59,269 bases of DNA from an uncultured Opitutales bacterium (GTDB lineage Bacteria; Verrucomicrobiota; Verrucomicrobiia; Opitutales; Intestinicryptomonadaceae), in the NCBI GenBank assembly GCA_944389315.1, contig CALXLX010000037.1:1-59269 (forward strand), read 5' to 3'. The stretch's first letter is position 1. Every line of letters begins with the position of its first letter. The notes under the pieces are model-generated. The model saw only the letters and a program-made list of their open reading frames with translations, did not search any database and had not been told where the DNA came from. Positions 7,428 through 20,500 of the stretch are shown here, piece after piece. A program made the translations under genes and the position numbers.

Positions 7428-9272
7428 GTGAAAAAGATGGCGGGCCTTCCAGTATATTTTGCCGCTCTTGCGGCGTCAATTTTTGCCTTTTCGGCATCCC
7501 ATGCGGCGGACAATGCGCAAAATAGCCGTTTTGGGATATGTTCTCACCCCTTTGCGCACCACGAGGCAAATATACTGCCGGAGCTTTTCGACTCCATGAA
7601 AGATGCGGGGATTCGCTGGATGCGCACAGACTTCCACTGGATACTGATAGAGCCCAAGCCAGGCCAGTTCGATTTCTCAACCTACGACAATATAGTAGAT
7701 TCCCTTTCCGCCCGCGGCATAAAGGTTTTGGGGATACTCTCGTACAGCGCCAGGAAGGAGCGGGACGCGGCCAGCGACACCGCAGATTGGGCGAACTACA
7801 TAAAAAAGACAGTCGAGCATTTCAAGGGCAGGGTGGATTATTGGGAATTCGTAAACGAGCCGGACTTGCATTTCAAGGGCGCGGACGCCGTCTCCAAATA
7901 TGTGAAGGCCCTCAAAATCGCCTCCAAGACTGTGCATGCGGCAAATCCATCTGCCAGGCTTCTGATAGCCGGCTTTGCCGATCCTGCCTCGGAATTCGCT
8001 AAGGCGGTGATAGCCGAATGTTCCGCGGAGGACTTTGACATAATGAATTTCCATTCCTACCCCGCGCCCAATCCGCCGGAAAAAGTGCTGGAGGAAAAAA
8101 TTAAATCCGCCCGGGAAAGCATGGCGGCCTCAACGGGCGTAAAGCCCATTTGGATCACTGAAATAGGCGCTACAACGCCTCCTGAGATTTCGTCCATGTA
8201 TCCATTGCGCGTGGCCATTGAAAAGCTGGGGTTGTCGTCTAAAAAAGTCTATGCGATAAAGGATAGCCTGTTTGCGGACGCTTCGTTCTTTACAAAATCT
8301 TTCTTTACGCGTGCGGGGGAAATAATCCCCGTTAAGTATTCGCAGATAGACTCTCTGCCGGGCGATTGCGCCCTTGTTGTCCCCTCGGGGGAGACTTTCG
8401 ACTACAATTTTGCCGGCTCTTTAGCCTCTTTTGTGGAGCGCGGCGGCGCTCTAATTTATCCGGGAGGAGGCTTTCCATTCTTTAAAGACGCAGACGGCAG
8501 TGTCAGGGGAGACGAGCTCTTGCGCAGGCTGCGCGTCAAGCTTGTCCCGCATTGGGCCGTAAAAGGCGTGCCAGACTTTATAGAAGCCAAAGACTGCCGC
8601 GGCGCGGAGGGCTTTGAAGACATCTCGTTTGAAAAGGTCAGGGGGTTTAGGGGCTTCGACTACAACTCCTCTTTGCTTGCCGAGGGGGACAAATTTATCC
8701 CCATAGTTTGTTCCGATACCGACGGCGGAAAGATTACAATGGCTGCCGCGTACAAATTTAAGGGCGGTGGAATGGCGGTTTTCATTTCCAATACTGTCGT
8801 GTCATACGTATCCGAGGACGCCCAGGCCGCGCTGCTTGCGCGCGACTACATATATGCCGCTCATGCCGGCGTGGATAAAATTTTTACCTACAGCTTCCGT
8901 TCCCACTGGCTGGAGCCTGTGTCGGAAGGACATTTCGGCATAGTGGATAGGGATTTCAGGCGCAAAAAGGCATTTTACGCCTACAAGACACTCGCGGGCA
9001 TATTGGGAAATTCGGAGGTTGAGTATTCGGAGTCCGACGGTTTCTGCCGCGCAAATTGGGTGTCGCCGCAGGGGCGTAATGTATGCGGTCTTTGGACGTT
9101 TAAAGGCGAGGAGTGCGTAAATGTGAAAATGGCAGGAGGCAATTTTAAGGTTCTTGACGTTTCCGGCAGGGAAGTTCACCTCGGGCGAGTAAACGGCAAA
9201 TCTCTTTCAATAACCGTAAACCAGTCGCCCATGTATATAATTGGCTCTAAGGTTGAGGGGATAGAGTTTTAA
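7428..9272 (+). CDS. Secreted clan GH-A glycoside hydrolase with GATase-like middle domain
   Basis: A 614-residue exported enzyme. GTG 7428 gives MKKMAGLPVYFAALAAS, a good signal peptide cleaved near SHA-AD; a GTG at 7389 is also in frame but would overlap the promoter. The TIM barrel (about 30-290) has the acid/base in WEFVNEPD (E144) and the nucleophile in WITEIG (E245), the order and spacing of clan GH-A. A segment at about 290-480 (VVPSGETFDYN, FVERGGALIYPGGG) looks like the amidotransferase-like domain seen in GH42-type enzymes. A short beta-rich C-terminal domain follows. Family (GH39-, GH42- or GH5-like) and substrate are undecided. Probably works with the neighbouring GH43 on plant polysaccharide. 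Confidence 0.8.
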   Translation: MKKMAGLPVYFAALAASIFAFSASHAADNAQNSRFGICSHPFAHHEANILPELFDSMKDAGIRWMRTDFHWILIEPKPGQFDFSTYDNIVDSLSARGIKVLGILSYSARKERDAASDTADWANYIKKTVEHFKGRVDYWEFVNEPDLHFKGADAVSKYVKALKIASKTVHAANPSARLLIAGFADPASEFAKAVIAECSAEDFDIMNFHSYPAPNPPEKVLEEKIKSARESMAASTGVKPIWITEIGATTPPEISSMYPLRVAIEKLGLSSKKVYAIKDSLFADASFFTKSFFTRAGEIIPVKYSQIDSLPGDCALVVPSGETFDYNFAGSLASFVERGGALIYPGGGFPFFKDADGSVRGDELLRRLRVKLVPHWAVKGVPDFIEAKDCRGAEGFEDISFEKVRGFRGFDYNSSLLAEGDKFIPIVCSDTDGGKITMAAAYKFKGGGMAVFISNTVVSYVSEDAQAALLARDYIYAAHAGVDKIFTYSFRSHWLEPVSEGHFGIVDRDFRRKKAFYAYKTLAGILGNSEVEYSESDGFCRANWVSPQGRNVCGLWTFKGEECVNVKMAGGNFKVLDVSGREVHLGRVNGKSLSITVNQSPMYIIGSKVEGIEF

Positions 9273-9390
9273 AAAGTAAAAGGCGGTTTCCCCTAAATGC
9301 TTTTTAGTTCCCGTATTTTTTTCATTGGAGATAGTCTGCGCGCATAGGCGGCGCATAAAAAAGCTCTTTTAAGGCGGCAATGCCAACATA

Positions 9391-9424
9391 AAAAAACGCC
9401 CCGCGTTTTGGCGGAGCGTTTTTA
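9391..9424 (-). terminator. Terminator of tRNA-Pro, possibly bidirectional
   Basis: An 8-bp stem (9397-9404 with 9411-9418) has a 6-base loop and A-run/T-run flanks. On the minus strand all pairs hold with one G-U; on the plus strand one pair becomes C-A. It therefore best serves the tRNA on the minus strand, but could also stop the GH-A transcript. Confidence 0.7.
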
Positions 9425-9430
9425 TTTTTA

Positions 9431-9504
9431 TCGGGCCGCCGAGGATCGAACTCGGGACCTCTTGCACCCCATGCAAGCGCGCTACCAGACTGCGCTACGG
9501 CCCG
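9431..9504 (-). tRNA. tRNA-Pro (anticodon GGG)
   Basis: Read on the minus strand, the 7-bp acceptor stem CGGGCCG pairs with CGGCCCG, followed by discriminator A. The D arm is GCGC/GCGC with AGTCTGGTA, the anticodon stem is CTTGC/GCAAG around loop ATGGGGT (anticodon GGG), and the T arm carries GTTCGATCC. CCA is not encoded. Reads CCC and CCU. Followed by a terminator. No integrated element adjoins it. Confidence 0.95.
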
Positions 9505-12364
<2,860 letters not shown>

Positions 12365-12389
12365 TTAGAAAGAACAAAAGGCTTTAAAA

Positions 12390-14897
12390 ATGTATACGGA
12401 AAACGAAAAAATTTCTGACGCGAGCATTACGCAGATAATGCAGAGCGCCTACATAGACTATTCAATGTCTGTGATAGTATCCCGCGCCTTGCCCGACGTG
12501 CGCGACGGGCTAAAGCCCGTGCAGAGGCGCGTGCTTTATGCGATGCTCAGGGAGGGGCTTCTGCACAACAGGGCCTTCGACAAGTGCGCGGGCGTCGTGG
12601 GCGAGGTGCTGAAAAACTACCACCCGCATGGCGACTCGTCGGTTTACGACACTCTTGCGAGGCTTGCGCAAGATTGGGTTATGCGCTATCCGCTGGTGAT
12701 GCCGCAGGGGAACTTCGGCTCCATAGAGGGAGACTCGCCCGCGGCGTACCGATACACGGAGTGCAAACTCGCGGAGATATCGGAGGACCTTCTCGCGGAT
12801 TTGGATTCCGACACGGTAGATTTCATGCCCAACTACAAGGAGAGCACGAGGGAGCCCACTGTGTTGCCGTCGGCGCTTCCGGGGCTTCTGATGAACGGCT
12901 CCACGGGCATTGCGGTGGGCATGACAACAAACATACCGCCGCACAATCTCGGGGAGCTAATAGACGCAACCTGCATGCTCATAGACAACCCCGCAACTCC
13001 CATAGAGGAGCTGATGAACGTCATCAAGGGGCCCGACTTCCCGACGGGCGGAGTGATAGTCGGGCGTTCGGGCATAGAGAGCTACATGAAGACGGGCAGG
13101 GGCATCGTAAAGGTGCGCGGAGTCGCAAATGTCGAGGAGCTCAAGAACGGCAAGGAGCAGATTGTAATCACGGAGATTCCCTACAATGTGAACCGCAATT
13201 CGCTGGTGGAGAGCATAGCGCAGCTTGTGGCCGAAAAGGTAATCCCGGAAATTTCGGACATACGCAACGAGTCCGACGAGAACACAAGGGTTGTCATAGA
13301 GCTCAAGCGCGGCGAGGCTCCGAGGGTGGTTTTGAACAAGCTGTTTAAGCACACCCAGCTCGAGTCGAGCTTCGGCGTGATAATGCTTGCCTTGGACAAG
13401 CGCAGGCCAAAGCAGATGAACATACGCGAGATGATAGAGTGCTACATAGAGCACCGCCGCGAGGTCGTCTACCGCCGCACGCAGTTTTTGTTGCGCAAGG
13501 CCGAGGACAGGGCCCACATATTGGAGGGCTACAAGATAGCGCTCAACAATCTCGACGACTTTATCCGTATAATACGCGCCTCGAAGGATAGGGACACCGC
13601 GAGGGTATCCCTCATGGCGAAGTATCCCCTGACCGAGCGCCAGGCCAACGCCATACTGGATTTGCGCCTCCACCAGCTGACCGGCATGGAGCGCGACAAG
13701 ATAGAGAAGGAGTACATGGAGCTCATGCGCCAGATAGAGGAGTTCCGCTCCATACTCGCCAACGAGAAGAAGCTTCTCGGTGTGATAAAGAAGGAGCTGC
13801 GCGCGATGAAGGAGAAGTATCCGTCGGAGCGCCGCACGCGCCTGATAGCGGCGGAGGGCGAGTTCAGGATAGAGGACGTAATCGCCAACGAGGGCTGCAT
13901 AATATCGGTTTCCCACAACGGGTTTATCAAGCGCACGGGCGTAAGCGCGTACCGTTCGCAGAGGCGCGGCGGCAAGGGCGTGATAGGCTCCGGCCAGTAC
14001 GACGAGGACTTTATCGAGCACATATTCACCGCCTCGACGCACGATACTATAATGTTCTTCATGAACAACGGGCGCGTGTACGTCAACAAGGTCTACGAGA
14101 TACCCGAGGGCACGAGGATTTCAAAGGGAAGGTCCATCAAGAACGTTTTGGAGCTTCAGCCAGACGAGAAGGTGGCCGCAATGATATGCGTCAAGAGCCT
14201 CGAGGACGAGAAGGGCCTTATTATGGCGACCAAGAACGGCGTTGTCAAAAAGACCATGCTGCCGGACTACAAGAATTGCAGGAAGGGCGGTATAATAGGC
14301 ATAAATCTCGACGAGGGAGACACCCTCATAGGCGTGGTTTTGGTGGAGAAGAATGCTAATGTTGTTCTCGTCACCCAGCAGGGCATGTCCATACGTTTCG
14401 ACGAGGCCGACCTGCGCGCCCAGGGCAGGGCCACGCGCGGCGTGCGCGGCGTGACGCTCAAAAAGGAAAACGACTCCGTCAAGGCGATAGTTGTAGTCGA
14501 CGAGGGCTCCACCCTGCTTATCGCGGGTGAGCAGGGCCAGGGCAAGCGCACGGAATACTCCGAATACCGCCTGCAGAACAGGGGCGGAAGCGGCGTGATA
14601 GCAATCAAGACCCACGGGGTCGCGGGAGCGCTGTCCGTCAAGGAGGACGACGAGATAATGATGTTCACCCAGGGCGGCCAGGCGGTGCGCTCTCCGGTCA
14701 AGGATGTCCGCGTGATAGGGCGCACAACGCAGGGCGTGCGCCTGATAAATCTTGCCGAGGGGGACAAGCTCATAGGCGTCTGCCGCGTGGTAAACACGCG
14801 CGACGAAGACTCCGCCGCGGGGGCCGATTCCGCCGACGATTCCGCCGCTTCAGACGCTCCGGACGGCGCTGATTCCGAGATAAACTCCCAGGAATAG
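12390..14897 (+). CDS. gyrA: DNA gyrase subunit A
   Basis: The breakage-reunion subunit of gyrase, 835 residues. N-terminal numbering matches E. coli exactly: the catalytic tyrosine is Y122 in YRYTECKL, and the quinolone region reads [10 protein letters not shown] with S83 and D87, the susceptible-type residues. A coiled coil follows at about 370-500. The six-bladed C-terminal pinwheel has a GyrA box QRRGGKG near 530, the hallmark of gyrase rather than topoisomerase IV. The protein ends in an acidic Asp/Ala/Ser-rich tail of about 30 residues. Closed by a strong terminator. Confidence 0.97.
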   Translation: MYTENEKISDASITQIMQSAYIDYSMSVIVSRALPDVRDGLKPVQRRVLYAMLREGLLHNRAFDKCAGVVGEVLKNYHPHGDSSVYDTLARLAQDWVMRYPLVMPQGNFGSIEGDSPAAYRYTECKLAEISEDLLADLDSDTVDFMPNYKESTREPTVLPSALPGLLMNGSTGIAVGMTTNIPPHNLGELIDATCMLIDNPATPIEELMNVIKGPDFPTGGVIVGRSGIESYMKTGRGIVKVRGVANVEELKNGKEQIVITEIPYNVNRNSLVESIAQLVAEKVIPEISDIRNESDENTRVVIELKRGEAPRVVLNKLFKHTQLESSFGVIMLALDKRRPKQMNIREMIECYIEHRREVVYRRTQFLLRKAEDRAHILEGYKIALNNLDDFIRIIRASKDRDTARVSLMAKYPLTERQANAILDLRLHQLTGMERDKIEKEYMELMRQIEEFRSILANEKKLLGVIKKELRAMKEKYPSERRTRLIAAEGEFRIEDVIANEGCIISVSHNGFIKRTGVSAYRSQRRGGKGVIGSGQYDEDFIEHIFTASTHDTIMFFMNNGRVYVNKVYEIPEGTRISKGRSIKNVLELQPDEKVAAMICVKSLEDEKGLIMATKNGVVKKTMLPDYKNCRKGGIIGINLDEGDTLIGVVLVEKNANVVLVTQQGMSIRFDEADLRAQGRATRGVRGVTLKKENDSVKAIVVVDEGSTLLIAGEQGQGKRTEYSEYRLQNRGGSGVIAIKTHGVAGALSVKEDDEIMMFTQGGQAVRSPVKDVRVIGRTTQGVRLINLAEGDKLIGVCRVVNTRDEDSAAGADSADDSAASDAPDGADSEINSQE

Positions 14898-14966
14898 CCC
14901 GCCCCAAGTGGAGTTCCGCCTTACGGCTTCCCCGGCCCATTGAAAAATGGGCGGGAGATTAAAAAT

Positions 14967-15005
14967 AAAAGTTCCGCTACCTGTCTTGGTGCGGAACTTT
15001 TTTTT
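14967..15005 (+). terminator. Rho-independent terminator after gyrA
   Basis: An 11-bp perfect stem AAAAGTTCCGC (14967-14977) / GCGGAACTTTT (14991-15001) has a 13-base loop and continues into T. Confidence 0.9.
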
Positions 15006-15125
15006 GCGCCGTGCGTTTTGAGAGTTTATCTGGTACGCGCGGGCTTTAAAGGGGTTTTTTTAGTGCTGCGGGCAGATGCGTCTTTAGCTTGACCAGGGGA
15101 AAGGCTCTGCCTAAAGGGCTGCCGG

Positions 15126-15506
15126 CTATTTTTCCGGCAGTACCTCTATCCAGTATCCGTCGGGGTCTTCAATGAAGTAAAGACCCATGGTTTCGTTTTC
15201 AAAACATACGCAGCCCATCTGCTTGTGGAAGCGCCTTGCCTCATCGTAATCTCCGGAAACGCGCAGGCACAGGTGGCTTTCGTTCTCGCCGAGCTCGTAG
15301 GGGCGGCCGGTGTGGGATTTCAGGCAGGTAAGCTCGAGCCTAAACGGGCTTTTGCCGTCTCCCAGATAGGCAAGGATAAAGGATTTGTCCTCGGGCTCAT
15401 AGCGGGAAATCTCCGTCAGGCCGAGCGCCTTGCCGTAGAAATCTATGCTCCTTTCCAGGTTTTGTACGTTGATGTTGAAATGGTCGAATTTAGCCGAGAT
15501 CTTCAT
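15126..15506 (-). CDS. VOC-family glyoxalase I-like protein
   Basis: A 126-residue single vicinal-oxygen-chelate unit most like lactoylglutathione lyase. The four metal ligands of glyoxalase I are conserved in position: His in FDHFNINV, Glu in RLELT, His in ESHLCL and Glu in DGYWIEVL. RSIDFYGKALGL and YFIEDPDGY are family signatures. It may detoxify methylglyoxal, but many VOC proteins have other substrates. The start at 15506 is preferred to an upstream TTG at 15572, because that TTG is the first base triplet of a TTGACA promoter box and the family begins just before the first ligand. Confidence 0.8.
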   Translation of the reverse strand: MKISAKFDHFNINVQNLERSIDFYGKALGLTEISRYEPEDKSFILAYLGDGKSPFRLELTCLKSHTGRPYELGENESHLCLRVSGDYDEARRFHKQMGCVCFENETMGLYFIEDPDGYWIEVLPEK

Positions 15507-15543
15507 GGCGGAATTGAGCTTTCGTATGAAATATTTTTCGCGA

Positions 15544-15572
15544 CTTTTAAGTCGGGGAAAAGCCTTTGTCAA
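15544..15572 (-). promoter_or_regulatory. Promoter for the glyoxalase-like gene
   Basis: On the minus strand, TTGACA at 15572-15567, a 17-base spacer, then TAAAAG at 15549-15544. The expected start leaves a leader of about 30 bases before the ATG at 15506. Confidence 0.5.
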
Positions 15573-15679
15573 TTTCGCTTTCCGAAAATTCGGCCGAAAA
15601 ATAAAAAAAGATAACGCATGATGAAAAATCCTAATCTTTTTTGTAAGCGCCGGAGGACAAAGTCCGATAAAATATAGAT

Positions 15680-16087
15680 ATGAAAAATCTCATGAGAAAT
15701 TTATTCCTTTGCGCTGCTGCGGCTTGCATATTTTCCTTCTCCGCGCGCGCAGCGGACGTACCGCCAAATACGGCGTTTTACTGCATCTTAAATTCAAGCA
15801 GCCTCATAGGCCAGAATGCCTCTGTCAACGTGTCCAACGTGCGCCTGCTTGCAACCGCCCCTTTGGGAAACTATCTTGTCTTTGAATGCGAGACGTCTTT
15901 CGGCGGAATGCCCGGAGGATGCATAAAAGTGCTCGTTCCCACATGGAAGGCGGAGGACTTCTTCAAAAGCTATTACACCCCTGAGGGCGAGAAGAGCAAA
16001 GAGGCCCTGAAACCCCTAAACGCGCGTCTGGAAAATTACGTCTGGCCGGACAATACCCGCGAGTATCTGCTCGTACTCCCGCAATAG
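15680..16087 (+). CDS. Secreted protein of unknown function
   Basis: A 135-residue protein with a clear Sec signal peptide (MKNLMRNLFLCAAAAC..., cleavage near SARA-AD). The mature domain is about 110 residues with two cysteines, Gly-rich FGGMPGGCIK and Trp residues (VPTWKAEDF, NYVWPDNTREY). No family recognised. TAAAAT sits six bases before the ATG. Monocistronic, followed by a weak terminator. Confidence 0.7.
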   Translation: MKNLMRNLFLCAAAACIFSFSARAADVPPNTAFYCILNSSSLIGQNASVNVSNVRLLATAPLGNYLVFECETSFGGMPGGCIKVLVPTWKAEDFFKSYYTPEGEKSKEALKPLNARLENYVWPDNTREYLLVLPQ

Positions 16088-16116
16088 CTTGCAAGGCCTT
16101 TTCCCTTTGCATTAAT

Positions 16117-16137
16117 GCCCAATTTAAGGGCTTTTTT
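16117..16137 (+). terminator. Weak terminator after the secreted orphan
   Basis: A 4-bp GCCC/GGGC stem with a 7-base loop is followed by six T. Short stem, so low strength. Confidence 0.4.
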
Positions 16138-16226
16138 ATAGCGCATAGGGCCCGCCTCCTCTAAGGTGCGGCGGCGTCTATTATTTTGCGGCCGCAAGAA
16201 AAGTTTTTTTCACGCAATGGGAAGGA

Positions 16227-17267
16227 TTACTTGCCCCTATCGAGAATTTTAACCCTCCCGTTTTTAAATTGTATGTCCTTTATCTGCATGCGCGGTTTTG
16301 GGGACGGGCTGCTTTCGTCAAACTCGGTGCTGTTCGGGCTGTGGTAGGATATCTTTAGGTCTCCGCCGAATGTCTTGAAAACCATAGCGTGCCCGCCGTC
16401 GTCGGAGTTTAGCGGATTTCTCAAGTGCCGCCATGGGCCTTCCACCTTGCCGGATTTCGATACGGCAACGCCTATGGCGTAGGCCCCCTTTTTCTTTTCA
16501 AAACTCGACCAGGTAAGATACAAGATGCCGTCGTCTCCGCGGGTGATTACGCCGGCGTCGGTGACGGCATTTTTTGCCCCGCGCCTCTTGTCGTACCAGG
16601 GGGCGTCAAGAGCCTTGAGTATGACGATAGGCTCGCCAATGGTCTTTTTCAAATCGCGGGATATCCTCTGGGCTATTATCTCGCCGTTGCCGACTTGCAG
16701 CCATTCGTGGCAGTAGATAAGCCATAAGTTCTTGTCGGCGTCCTCGTATATGGTCCCGTCGAGGCACATCCAGTCTTTTGGGGTTATGGGAGCGTTTACA
16801 AGGGGCTTGAAGCCGCCGTCGGGCCTGTCGGACACGAGAACTCCGCAGCCCCTGAATTTCAAGGGCTTGCGGCTTGGCCCTTCTACTTCGTCGTCGCTTG
16901 AAAATGTCGCAATTATATAGTACTTGCCGTCTATGAAAAACATGTCTGGAGCCCAGAAGTCGCGCTTGCCCCAGAAGTCGGCGTCGGGCTCGAACGACAT
17001 GCCAACTTTGCGCCAACTTTTTAAGTCTTTGCTCTCGTAGCAGAATAAGCCCCTCTTGCCCATGGGGTAGGCGCATGCTTGAAGATAGTATTTGCCGCTC
17101 TTGGGATCCGCGAATATGTACGGGTCTCGCACGGCTATTTTGGAGGCGGGTATGTCGTATGCCTCAGATTCATCATTTTCGGCGGCATTTGCGCCGGAGC
17201 AAAATAGTGTAATAAAAAATAGGGGTAAAATAAATGCCTGCAAAATGGCTATGCGCATGTAATCCAT
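16227..17267 (-). CDS. Secreted GH43-family glycosidase
   Basis: A 346-residue five-bladed propeller hydrolase. From ATG 17267 the N terminus is MDYMRIAILQAFILP, a signal peptide cleaved near GANA-AE. The classical GH43 triad is visible: base Asp in AVRDPYIF (residue 48 of this start), pKa-modulating Asp in MCLDGTIYED (D170) and acid Glu in IYCHEW (E188). It therefore differs from the galactanase-like GH43 at 6275. Members with these motifs act on arabinose- or xylose-containing glycans; exact substrate is not readable. The longer frame to 17303 would start on the promoter. Confidence 0.88.
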   Translation of the reverse strand: MDYMRIAILQAFILPLFFITLFCSGANAAENDESEAYDIPASKIAVRDPYIFADPKSGKYYLQACAYPMGKRGLFCYESKDLKSWRKVGMSFEPDADFWGKRDFWAPDMFFIDGKYYIIATFSSDDEVEGPSRKPLKFRGCGVLVSDRPDGGFKPLVNAPITPKDWMCLDGTIYEDADKNLWLIYCHEWLQVGNGEIIAQRISRDLKKTIGEPIVILKALDAPWYDKRRGAKNAVTDAGVITRGDDGILYLTWSSFEKKKGAYAIGVAVSKSGKVEGPWRHLRNPLNSDDGGHAMVFKTFGGDLKISYHSPNSTEFDESSPSPKPRMQIKDIQFKNGRVKILDRGK

Positions 17268-17274
17268 ATTTTTA

Positions 17275-17303
17275 CGTGTATTTGAGCCACTAATCATTGT
17301 CAA
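17275..17303 (-). promoter_or_regulatory. Promoter for the GH43 gene at 16227, predicted leaderless
   Basis: On the minus strand, a perfect TTGACA at 17303-17298, a 17-base spacer, then TACACG at 17280-17275 (weak -10). The expected transcription start coincides with the ATG at 17267, 36 bases from the first T of the -35 box. Confidence 0.4.
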
Positions 17304-17466
17304 TCCTTATGGCTCGGGGGGGCGGGCGATAAGACGCAAAGCAAAGCTTTTTTGCCGCGGCTTTAGTCGGCGGATTTTGGCCTGCTGCGCGGGAGAGGGG
17401 CGGACTGTGTAAAATTTTGGGAAGTCGCGGGGGGTAAATCTCTTGCATTTTTAGCCTTCCCATCCT

Positions 17467-17500
17467 TGCAACAGGCTGGCCGGGGGCTTTTTTTGTTGCA
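17467..17500. repeat. Inverted repeat upstream of smc
   Basis: TGCAACA at 17467-17473 and its complement TGTTGCA at 17494-17500 flank a GC-rich core and a T7 run. It lies 44 bases before the smc start. It could be a hairpin stopping transcription into smc or an operator. Confidence 0.35.
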
Positions 17501-17544
17501 TAGAAGTCGGCCCGAAACTTTAATTTAATGCGAGTTTTTTTTAT

Positions 17545-20500
17545 ATGTTTTTAAAGCAGGTTACAATCAACGGCTTCAAGAGCTTTGCCGACAAGACATC
17601 GCTGGTTTTCCCGAAGGGGATAACCTGCATAGTCGGCCCCAACGGCTGCGGCAAAAGCAACATAGTAGATTCCATAAGGTGGGTGCTCGGGGAGCAGTCC
17701 GCAAAGGCGCTGCGCGGCGGCAAGATGCAGGACGTTATCTTCCAGGGAACGGACAAGCGCAAGCCCCTCCAGATGTGCTCGGTAAGCCTGCTGTTCTCCG
17801 ACTGCGAAGGCCAGCTGGGCACGGAGTTCAACGAAGTGGAGATTACCAGAAGCGTCTCGCGCGACGGCGGCAGCGACTATTACATAAACGGCAAGGCCGC
17901 GCGCCTTAAGGACATTCAGAGGCTGTTTATGGATACGGGAGTAGGGCGGGTGTCTTACTCCTTCATGGTGCAAGGGCAGATAGACCAGATTTTGTCGTCT
18001 AACCCCGGGGAGCGCCGCGCAATTTTTGAGGAGGCCGCGGGCATAACCCGCTACAAGACCCAGCGCAAAGAGGCTCTTAACAAGCTTGCACTTGTTGACC
18101 AGAACCTCGCCCGCGTGACGGATAGAATTGGAGAGATAGAGCGCCAGATAGGCTCCCTGCGCCGGCAGGCGAGCAAGGCTTTGCGCTACAAGCGCCTAAG
18201 CCACAGGCTGCGCCATTTGGACTTGGCCTTCAACGCCAAGAGCTATTCGGAGCAAACCGCCTCCATATCTTCCGACGAGCGCGATTTCGACGCCCGCAGA
18301 ACCGAACTTTTGGACTTTGAAAAGAACCTTGCCGTCTCGGAGGAGGAGCTTGCCAGATTGCGTTCGTCGAGGGCGCAGATGTCTGCGAGGCTAGAGCAGA
18401 TGCGGTCGGCTGCCGCGGAGCTCAGGAGCATGAAGGAGCAGGCCCAGATGAACGGCGAGTTCGCGCAGGTCAGAAAGAGGGATTTGGAGCAGAGGTCGGG
18501 GCAGATAGACACGGAGCTTGAGTCTTTGCGCGAGCAGCTTGAGTCTTTGGAGGGGCGCGCCCGAGGGGACGAGGAGGTAAAGCAGATGCAGCTGGATCTC
18601 GTGTCGGGTTCAGACGAGATTTTCAGGCAGCAGAGCGAGGAGCTTGCCCAGATAGAAAGCTCGCTTGCGGAGGCCGAGCGCGGTTTGAGCGCCTTCAAGC
18701 AGGATTTGCTCGTCAGCGAGGGGTCCATAACGCGTTTGCGCAGCAGATGCACGAGCTTGGAGGTGGAGCTTAAGTCTTTTCAAGTCCGCCATTCAACGGC
18801 GGCGGATTCCATATTCCAGCTGAAGGAGGAGACTGCCGTTTTGGGCAGGAAGATTCAGGAGACGGAGGCTGCTCTTGAGGCCGCCAGGGAGCGTTGCGCC
18901 CAGGCCGAGGCAGATATTTACACAGCCGCAGAGAACGTCAACGCTCTCAGGAGCGCATATAGGGACAAGCAGTCCCAGATACAGGAGTTGGACAGGACTC
19001 TTGCGAGCAAATCCGCCCGGCTTAGCCTCTTGAACGACTTCCACGAGAGAATGGAGGGCTTTTCCGAGGGCGTTAAGGCGGTGTTGAAGGGCAGGGTGTC
19101 TGAATTTATAGATCCCGGGAAGACCTTTGTGGTAAGCCAGTGCGCGGACGTCGAGAGTGGCTACGAGCAGGCATTTGAAGTTTTGATGGGCTCTGCCATA
19201 GACGCCATATCCATGCCCGAAGGCGGAAATCTCGGCGGGGCCATAGGCGCGATAAAGGAGAAATCCTTGGGCAAGGCCTGCATACAGCTGGACATGCCCC
19301 AAGATGCGTCTTACGATTTCCAAGGCTCCCTGCCAAATGGGATACGCAAGGTTGCTGACTGCATAAAGGCCTCCGCCCAGGCGGACGCAGGCATAGCCAA
19401 ACTCTTGGAAAAGCTCACCGAGGGGTGCTATTTTTGCGACGACATAAGCGCATTTGTGGACTTCGCCCGGGGAAGCGCGGGGGGCGGATTCAAATTTCTG
19501 CTGGCGGTCTCCAAGGACGGCGACATGTTTTCCTCGAGAGGCTTTGTGTATGTTTCAAGCGGGGAGAAGGCCGACACCGAGAGCAGTTTCATACTGCGCG
19601 CCGGTGAGATAAAGCGCCTCAAGCAGGAGACGGAGGCCGACAACGCCCGCCTTACGGAGCTCAACGAGGAAGCCATGCGCATAAACGAGAGTCTCAATGC
19701 CGCCGAGGAGGAGTCTGAACGCAAGAAGGAGATGCTCGCGGAGTACAAGAGGGAGATTTCGTCCATAGGCGCGCAGATAGGCGCTCTGAGAAATTCCGAG
19801 GCCGAGAAGAATCTGGAGCTAGAGAAGAAGTCGGCGGTGGTAAGCGAGATGGAAAACTCCCGTTTTGAGGCGGAGGACAAGCTTAAAAGCGCGGTATCCG
19901 AGCTTGAGGCCGCGGAGAGGACCGTTGCCGAGGGCAAGAGCGGCATAGAGGCCAGGGAGGGCGCCATAGCGGAGCTTAGGCGCCAGAAGGACGCCAAGTA
20001 TTCCGTTCTTTCCGAGACGCGCCTTGATTTGGCCGACAAGCGCGCGCGCCTGCAGAGTTTGGAGCGCGGCATAGGCGCCATAATGGAGCAGCAGTCGGAG
20101 ACGCGCGTTCTTATAGAGAAGCGCGAGGCGGAGAAGGCGGCCATAGCCGCGCAGACGGCGGAGTTGGACGCCCAGTGCTTAAAGGACAGGGAGCAGTCAG
20201 AGCGTCTTGCCGCGGAGCTTGCGCAGAGTTTGTCGAAGATAGAGGATTCCCGCGGGGCGCTTGCGGAGTGCGAAAAGGGCGTGGAGGAGTTCGAGCAGTC
20301 TATAAATGCCGAGAGGGAAAGGCACAGGGTTTTGTCTGCGGCCTGCAACGAGATAGAGGTGCGCCTCACGAAGCTTAAATCGCGCAGGGACTACATATCC
20401 GAGCGCATCAGGGGGGAGTACGACTGCGACATATCCTCCGTAGACTGGAAGGTGGAGCTATGGAAGTCCGACGAGGAGTTTGAAGTGAAGGTCAACCTCG

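Noticed and set aside
9431..9504. tRNA-Pro as an attachment site for an integrated element
   Set aside because: No integrase, direct repeat of the tRNA 3' end, or foreign-looking genes are next to it.
12957..14042. 361-codon frame antisense to gyrA
   Set aside because: Leu/Ala/Tyr-rich shadow of the gyrA coding frame.
15507..15572. Upstream TTG start for the glyoxalase-like gene
   Set aside because: The TTG is part of a TTGACA promoter box, and the extra 22 residues have no counterpart in the family.
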